A program made the translations under genes and the position numbers. From Gammaproteobacteria bacterium UBA7449 (GTDB lineage: Bacteria > Pseudomonadota > Gammaproteobacteria > Pseudomonadales > Pseudohongiellaceae): a DNA stretch of 64,000 nucleotides. Below are positions 59,239 through 64,000 of the stretch, piece by piece (positions within the stretch are counted from its first letter, which is position 1; every line of letters starts with the position of its first letter). The notes beneath the pieces were generated by a model. It saw only the letters and a list, made by a program, of their open reading frames with translations. It made no database searches and was not told the origin of the DNA. Where the stretch lies: positions 33,770 to 97,769 of the forward strand of contig DLPV01000003.1 in assembly GCA_002477465.1 (NCBI GenBank), given 5' to 3'.

Positions 59239-60171
59239 ATGCGGTTAGTCCATGCCTCGTTATCAGCCCTGTTGTTGCTCACTCAGCTGCCGGCCCTTGG
59301 CCAGCAGTCTGATGATGACGCCGGACTTCGCTTGCTCATGCAGCTCAGCTCGGATGCGGATTGGAAGCTACTACAGACCACCCCACTAGACTTCGAAGTT
59401 CATCACCCCCAGGGGATGACTCGCATCGGCGACAGCTTCTACATGACCGCAGTAGAAACTATTGTGCGGCCCGAGGCGATCCCGGATTCAGAATCAAAAT
59501 ACGACCGCACGCCGGGCGCAGGCAAAGGCTACCTGTTCAAATTTGATTTACAGGGCAAGCTGGAAGCGACAATCAGTCTAGGTGAGGGCAGCAAATACCA
59601 TCCTGGCGGCATAGACTATGATGGCGAAAACCTTTGGATCTCGGTGGCGGAATACCGCCCCGCTAGCCATTCCATTGTCTATGCCGTGAATCCCGAAACT
59701 CTTGATGTCACCGAGGTGTTTCGCTTCGATGATCACCTGGGCGGTGTCCTGCGTAATCCAGCTGATGGCGCGATCTATGGCCTGAACTGGGGGTCACAGA
59801 CGCTTTATCGTTGGACTGAAACAGAAGCCCGGCGCAGTCCAGCCCTGGGGTACGCAAAGACCAAGACTGGGTCTGACGTTGACTATCAGGACTGCCAGCG
59901 AGTCACCGAGCAGGCAATGCTGTGCAGCGGCATGAGAAGCTTACCCATTGATAACACCCACTACCTGACTATCGGCGGGCTGGAGCTTGTTGACCTGAGC
60001 AAACTTGAAGTAATGCACAAGATTCGAGTAAGCGGCACTGCGCCAGGCGGCGAACTGCTCACCCGCAACCCATTCTGGTTTGAATATGATGAGAACCAGC
60101 GCGGCAACTTCTATTTCGTGCCTGAAGACGACCAAGCCACACTCTACCGCTACGCACCTGCACGACAGTAA
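59239..60171 (+). CDS. Secreted DUF6454-type beta-propeller-like protein
   Basis: 310 residues. Signal peptide ALLLLTQLPALGQQ. FEVHHPQGMTRIGDSFYMTA, GYLFKFDLQGKLEATISLG, KYHPGGIDYDGENLWISVAE and YRPASHSIVYAVNPETLD form the DUF6454 pattern, resembling strictosidine-synthase-type propellers. No enzyme activity known. Converges on the large hydrolase gene. Confidence 0.78.
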   Translation: MRLVHASLSALLLLTQLPALGQQSDDDAGLRLLMQLSSDADWKLLQTTPLDFEVHHPQGMTRIGDSFYMTAVETIVRPEAIPDSESKYDRTPGAGKGYLFKFDLQGKLEATISLGEGSKYHPGGIDYDGENLWISVAEYRPASHSIVYAVNPETLDVTEVFRFDDHLGGVLRNPADGAIYGLNWGSQTLYRWTETEARRSPALGYAKTKTGSDVDYQDCQRVTEQAMLCSGMRSLPIDNTHYLTIGGLELVDLSKLEVMHKIRVSGTAPGGELLTRNPFWFEYDENQRGNFYFVPEDDQATLYRYAPARQ

Positions 60172-60203
60172 AGTCAGTGCTTTGCTGCGCCCGGTAAAAA
60201 GGC

Positions 60204-62216
60204 TCAAGGGAACAGGCTCTCGTTCTCTTGCGCGATCTCCATGTAGGCAGCCTTAAAGCCAGGCAGAAGAAACCCTTCGGCGATCAAGGCATCTGTAGCT
60301 GCCTCATATTTTGCCAGGTAGTCATCAAAATCCCCATACAAGCCTTCGATGCTGCTGCGGGAATCACCGGCAGCCCGCGCCTGTGCCGTGGTACCGGCGA
60401 ATGGAATGTAGCCCCCGGCTAGCCGCGCCAGGGACTTCTCTGCGCCGGTTGCAGGCGCCCGAAGATTCCAGGTCATAAATGTAGCAAGTGGCACTTGTGC
60501 CGTTGGCGGAAGAATGGTGGCTGTTGCGAGATCATTATTATCCGAATCAACCTGGGGAACCAGGGTACGATAGATCGCCTGTGACTCTGAGGGATGACGG
60601 TCAACAATCCGCTCTCCAAGCCAGCGATTGCCATAATCGTTCAGGCCAGGCGCATACATGGATTCAGGATAATTAATTCCGTTGAGCTGATTCCAGGCCG
60701 CAGGGTTGATGTCCCCTCCTTGATGGGACACGACGAGACTGCCATCTGCAATACGGGGATAGCGGGACGGTGGCGGTAACTCTTCTTTAACGACCCAATC
60801 ATTCATAGCGACCAGCAAGCTGTCACTGATAGGCATCCACATGCTCGGATTAGGCGGCAGCTGGCCGCTGCTGGCTGCACGGGGCCGACCATTGCCGGAG
60901 CCGTGCTGGGAACCGCCAATGGTATAGAACCTGACATTGTCAGGTATCACCGCATCGGCGCGCCCATCCGGCGTTGTATGGGGCAGCGAACCAGCCCGTA
61001 ACCAGTATTCATTGCTAGTCTGGATATGCATCAGCTTAGGTTCGACTCCGGCCAAGCGGGCCCGAGTAAGGACGCCATCCTGGCGGCCTGTGTAAGTGTC
61101 AGTGCTATTGCCATAGGTAAAAGGAAACAAATCATTGGGATAGAGATAATTGGAATGATGGCCATTGGTGCGGGTTGGCATCGCAAAGCGCATATTGAAC
61201 ATGCCATAGCCACCGCCGGCGATAATCGGGATTGCGCCCTCGAAAACACTGCGGCCATCGAGGTCCGCGTTGAAGCCGTCGTAAATGAACTGCCGCAGCA
61301 GGCGCCCGCTCTGGGACACGCCATAAGTGATGGCATGACTGATTGCAGGGAGTTCGAGTTCAGTCATTCCCTGGGCGTCTGTGCCATATCGAATGGCTGA
61401 CACCATATCTCGAATCGCCGACATCCCTGCACCAGCCAGAACCGGGTCCCTGGCTTCATAAATCAGTTCATATAGATAACCTGGCTCAAAACCGGCGGCT
61501 AGTGACAGGGAGACGTCAACTTGATTACTGTCGGCCACCTCCGTGACGCTGAGGTCAAACTGGGATCGCTCAATGGGTGTTTTTGGGTCAGCCTGGTACA
61601 GGCGTCGGGTGAGGCTGGCGGTCTGCAGGCCCTGCTGAGTCGGCGCATAGGCAAGGTGGCCGCCACCTCCGATTTTAATGCTGTCAGCCGCCCTGCCAGT
61701 GGACAACTCGTAGCGCACGTCCCCGATAAGCGGCGCCTGTTCTGCGCTGACAATCGGCGCATGCAGCCGCAGCCTGCCTGAGCCCGAACTCAATTCATTG
61801 ATCCAGCCAGTCACCAGATAGGTAAAGCCCTCACCCGCTACCGGGTGCTGCAAAGATATCTCCGGATGGGTCAGGCTGCGCCCGCGATTATTGACGTGGT
61901 ATACCAAAGTGCCGTTAGCAATGTCCGCGGAAGGGATCAGCATGCGAAAATCCGCTGAATACTCCACCATCCCCTCCTCGTTGACTGGCGCGTATTCGAT
62001 ATCCACGATGGCGCGATTTGCCGGGTCAGTCGGATCGAGGACAAAATGCAAGATCCCCTCAACCTTGTCATAGCTGTACCTCACTCCGCTCTCGGCCAGC
62101 GTTTCCCGTGCGTTGATTTCAACTCGGCTTAACTGCGCCCAGACTGGTTGCGGATGAAAAAGGAAGGAAAGAAAGGTGCTAAAGGTAAAAAAGGTAAGCA
62201 ATGAAAGGCGGCACAT
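60204..62216 (-). CDS. Exported alpha/beta hydrolase domain-containing protein (Abhydrolase_10 type)
   Basis: 670 residues, the large form of this family. Signal peptide FLSFLFHPQPVWAQ. The nucleophile elbow is in HAITYGVSQSGRLLRQFIYD (GxSxSG); IPIIAGGGYGMFNMRFAMP, FYTIGGSQHGSGNGRPRAAS and NHRGRS-like segments fit the family. Expected to cleave esters or lactones in the periplasm. GGGAG lies seven bases before the ATG. No close partner on this strand. Confidence 0.85.
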   Translation of the reverse strand: MCRLSLLTFFTFSTFLSFLFHPQPVWAQLSRVEINARETLAESGVRYSYDKVEGILHFVLDPTDPANRAIVDIEYAPVNEEGMVEYSADFRMLIPSADIANGTLVYHVNNRGRSLTHPEISLQHPVAGEGFTYLVTGWINELSSGSGRLRLHAPIVSAEQAPLIGDVRYELSTGRAADSIKIGGGGHLAYAPTQQGLQTASLTRRLYQADPKTPIERSQFDLSVTEVADSNQVDVSLSLAAGFEPGYLYELIYEARDPVLAGAGMSAIRDMVSAIRYGTDAQGMTELELPAISHAITYGVSQSGRLLRQFIYDGFNADLDGRSVFEGAIPIIAGGGYGMFNMRFAMPTRTNGHHSNYLYPNDLFPFTYGNSTDTYTGRQDGVLTRARLAGVEPKLMHIQTSNEYWLRAGSLPHTTPDGRADAVIPDNVRFYTIGGSQHGSGNGRPRAASSGQLPPNPSMWMPISDSLLVAMNDWVVKEELPPPSRYPRIADGSLVVSHQGGDINPAAWNQLNGINYPESMYAPGLNDYGNRWLGERIVDRHPSESQAIYRTLVPQVDSDNNDLATATILPPTAQVPLATFMTWNLRAPATGAEKSLARLAGGYIPFAGTTAQARAAGDSRSSIEGLYGDFDDYLAKYEAATDALIAEGFLLPGFKAAYMEIAQENESLFP

Positions 62217-62311
62217 AATGACGCTCCCGGGGTAGCCCCGATGTTGTTATTGAATTGACATCACAATACCCCGATTGTTGCCAATTCGGGCCTCAAGTCA
62301 AGACTGAATGC

Positions 62312-63277
62312 TCAATTCGCGTTGACTCGAGCCGCCTCTTGTTGCCTGCGCCGGCGTTTGTGGACCGCAGGCATCAGCGCAGCCAGGACTGAGCCGACAA
62401 TCAAAAACAGAGCACCAACTATAGATAGCCAGGACAGCCGATCAGAAAAGGCGTATTCAGGGTTGAAGAGCACAATCAGCTTCAGAGTGCCGATGGTGAA
62501 TAGCGGAGCCAGAGCCAGCATAGCGCTGACTTTAGATGCATCCCAGAGATTCAAAGCCTCGGCGAAACACCCGTAGGCCACAATCGTGTTAAGGCAACAG
62601 AATGCTAAAAGACTAAGTTGATAAGGTGTCAGCTGCCACAGTAAAGTCGGCGTCGCAAAAGGCAGTAGAGTAAAAATAGACACCACGTAAATAAAGAACA
62701 GGACTTGCACCGAGCTAAAGCTAAGCAACAGCTGTTTCTGCAGCAAGGCGTAGATGGTCCAGGTAATCGCGGCCACCACGACAATCAGGACGCCGATTGT
62801 TTCCTGATTGTCCAGCGAGCTCAATACATCGTATCGGTCATTAAAGAACAGAAGCAGGCCAACCAGGATCAGACTTGTTCCAAGCTTCTGCAGGCCAACG
62901 AAGGGTTCTTTATAAATGAACACGCCGCCCAGAATCAGAAAAAGTGTGGTTAGCTGTATCACCGCTTCGCTGGTTTCCGCGTTCACGTAGATCAGCGAAA
63001 GCGAGAAGAAGTAATAGTTGCCACACAGACCAAGCGCAGCTACGAGCATCATCCAACGAATCTTAACCGGAACACTCAGCAAGGCCGGCAGGCTGTTGCG
63101 GCTCGCAAGCCAGATAAACAGAGCTATGCCGGCAACCAGGAAGCGATACCAAACCACCGTGCTGGCATCCATACCCAGCAGCAATTCTTTCAGCGCAATA
63201 GGCAGGACACCCCACATGGCGGCAGCGATTAGCGACAGTATGGCGCCGGCAAAATGATTCTGCTCTGGTTTGTGCAT
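62312..63277 (-). CDS. EamA/DMT family transporter
   Basis: 321 residues with ten membrane helices in two EamA repeats: AGAILSLIAAAMWGVLPIAL with VVWYRFLVAGIALFIWLAS, and ETIGVLIVVVAAITWTIYAL with CLNTIVAYGCFAEALNLWDA. A basic C-terminal tail HKRRRRQQEAARVN. Drug/metabolite exporter of unknown substrate, often an amino acid or vitamin. Confidence 0.88.
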   Translation of the reverse strand: MHKPEQNHFAGAILSLIAAAMWGVLPIALKELLLGMDASTVVWYRFLVAGIALFIWLASRNSLPALLSVPVKIRWMMLVAALGLCGNYYFFSLSLIYVNAETSEAVIQLTTLFLILGGVFIYKEPFVGLQKLGTSLILVGLLLFFNDRYDVLSSLDNQETIGVLIVVVAAITWTIYALLQKQLLLSFSSVQVLFFIYVVSIFTLLPFATPTLLWQLTPYQLSLLAFCCLNTIVAYGCFAEALNLWDASKVSAMLALAPLFTIGTLKLIVLFNPEYAFSDRLSWLSIVGALFLIVGSVLAALMPAVHKRRRRQQEAARVNAN

Positions 63278-63399
63278 AGCGGACTATTGGTTTGGAAAGA
63301 GGTGGCAGACGGTCGTTTTCGAGACGCAGCATGCTATCACGAATGCACGGGCCGAGGACCTGAATTTACGTGCCCTGGCCCCGGAGCAGGACAGCGAAC

Positions 63400-63951
63400 T
63401 CAGGAGATCTGAATATGCCGGGAAAAGCGCGCACTAAGAAACTCCATCTGATCCGCCAGCACGGCATGGTTTGACAGGTAGAGAAACTCATATTGATTAG
63501 GCACGAATGGCACCGCCAGCAGTTCCATACTAGCCTGTTCAGGTGTGCGGTCTGCCTTTCGATTGTTGCAGCGGCGACAGGACGTCACCACATTGGTCCA
63601 GATGTCATGACCACCCCTGGAGATCGGAATCACGTGATCACGGGATAGATCACCCCAGGCGAATTCACCACCGCAATACAGACACAGATTCTTGTCGCGG
63701 CGGAACAGGAATTTATTTTCCAGGGGAGGATCATAATTGTCCTTATGCACCTTGCCACCACAGGCAACGATGCTGGGCAGACGCAAAACGGATCGAATAC
63801 CCTGACGGTTATAGCCGCCGCGAATTTCCATGACGGTGTCACCGAGGGACCAGATAACGAGGTCTTTTACCAGGAGGGTCGCCGTTTCTTCCCGAGTTAA
63901 CCAACTAACTGGGATGCCGGCTTTGTTCAATCGCAGAATCTTGGCGTTCAC
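63400..63951 (-). CDS. HNH endonuclease
   Basis: 183 residues; GTG at 63951 with AGGTGA six bases upstream is preferred over a TTG two codons earlier. The HNH module is clear: RDKNLCLYCGGEFAWGDLSR, DHVIPISRGGHDIWTNVVTS and CRRCNNRKADRTPEQASMEL, with two CxxC zinc pairs flanking the DH and N residues. This type (185-residue, WSL-x-DTV start) is widespread in gammaproteobacterial chromosomes as a single gene. Its target is unknown. Confidence 0.88.
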   Translation of the reverse strand: MNAKILRLNKAGIPVSWLTREETATLLVKDLVIWSLGDTVMEIRGGYNRQGIRSVLRLPSIVACGGKVHKDNYDPPLENKFLFRRDKNLCLYCGGEFAWGDLSRDHVIPISRGGHDIWTNVVTSCRRCNNRKADRTPEQASMELLAVPFVPNQYEFLYLSNHAVLADQMEFLSARFSRHIQIS

Positions 63952-64000
63952 GCACAATCACCTGAATCGACTACTGTTGCGGTTAGTGGTGCGGTTGAGA
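63952..64000. other. Window edge
   Basis: Only the upstream region of the HNH gene remains; no feature seen. Confidence 0.3.

Noticed and set aside
1..64000. tRNA or rRNA genes, CRISPR arrays, prophage or intact insertion sequences
   Set aside because: No cloverleaf-like segments, regularly spaced repeats, transposase or phage genes were seen on either strand by eye.

Overview
This window looks like the chromosome of a heterotrophic gammaproteobacterium, probably marine or aquatic. The evidence is the second elongation factor G paralogue typical of that class, malate synthase G, MadLM/malonyl-CoA synthetase, SRAP/YedK, S-formylglutathione hydrolase, a SirB-like protein, and many exported oxidoreductases, hydrolases and beta-propeller proteins with Sec, lipoprotein or Tat signals. 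I see no rRNA, tRNA, CRISPR array, phage module or intact insertion sequence.

Layout. 0-5.7 kb: a partial small membrane protein, EF-G 2, a secreted thioredoxin-fold/cytochrome c/copper monooxygenase fusion, and an inositol monophosphatase. 5.8-9.8 kb: a tight four-gene operon (GtrA, DprE1-like, DprE2-like, HAD-UbiA fusion) that looks like a complete route to a polyprenyl-phosphate D-arabinose donor, as in mycobacteria. 9.8-13.2 kb: a pseudogene, FghA, a tectonin-like secreted protein, an NTF2-like protein and SRAP. 13.2-25 kb: a tannase/feruloyl esterase, a CHRD protein, two tandem cytochrome-PQQ lipoprotein dehydrogenases with a P-loop kinase between them, VOC, GFA, MOSC and a PqqB-like exported hydrolase, then gene remnants (pirin, GGDEF) and an M48 protease. 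25-27 kb: about 0.7 kb of palindromic non-coding DNA, then a DUF3667-type gene frameshifted by a 5-bp tandem repeat. 27-31.6 kb: malonate uptake and activation, and a PyrD-PyrK fusion. 31.6-43.5 kb: SirB-like, a Tat lactonase, two beta-lactamase-fold hydrolases, a two-gene glycine betaine-type ABC importer, an exported HpcH-type aldolase with an NHL propeller partner, and malate synthase G. 43.6-51.7 kb: mostly exported proteins of unknown role, including an unknown envelope gene pair. 51.8-55 kb: decayed genes (FMN reductase, Ycf46-like AAA+, DUF6265-like) around an intact Tat NHL protein. 55-64 kb: a MarR regulator with a palindromic operator, two membrane-anchored split-barrel-like proteins, a stand-alone asparaginase domain, a beta-helix lipoprotein, a DUF6454-type protein, a large exported alpha/beta hydrolase, an EamA exporter and an HNH endonuclease.

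How the genes fit together. Apart from the arabinose-donor operon, the dominant theme is periplasmic and surface chemistry: oxidising alcohols or sugars with PQQ and haem c, copper-dependent hydroxylation, cleaving plant or algal esters and lactones, and taking up small acids such as malonate and feeding C2 units through malate synthase. At least seven remnants or disrupted genes suggest ongoing local gene loss. All functional calls come from reading translated sequence by eye; no database search was possible.
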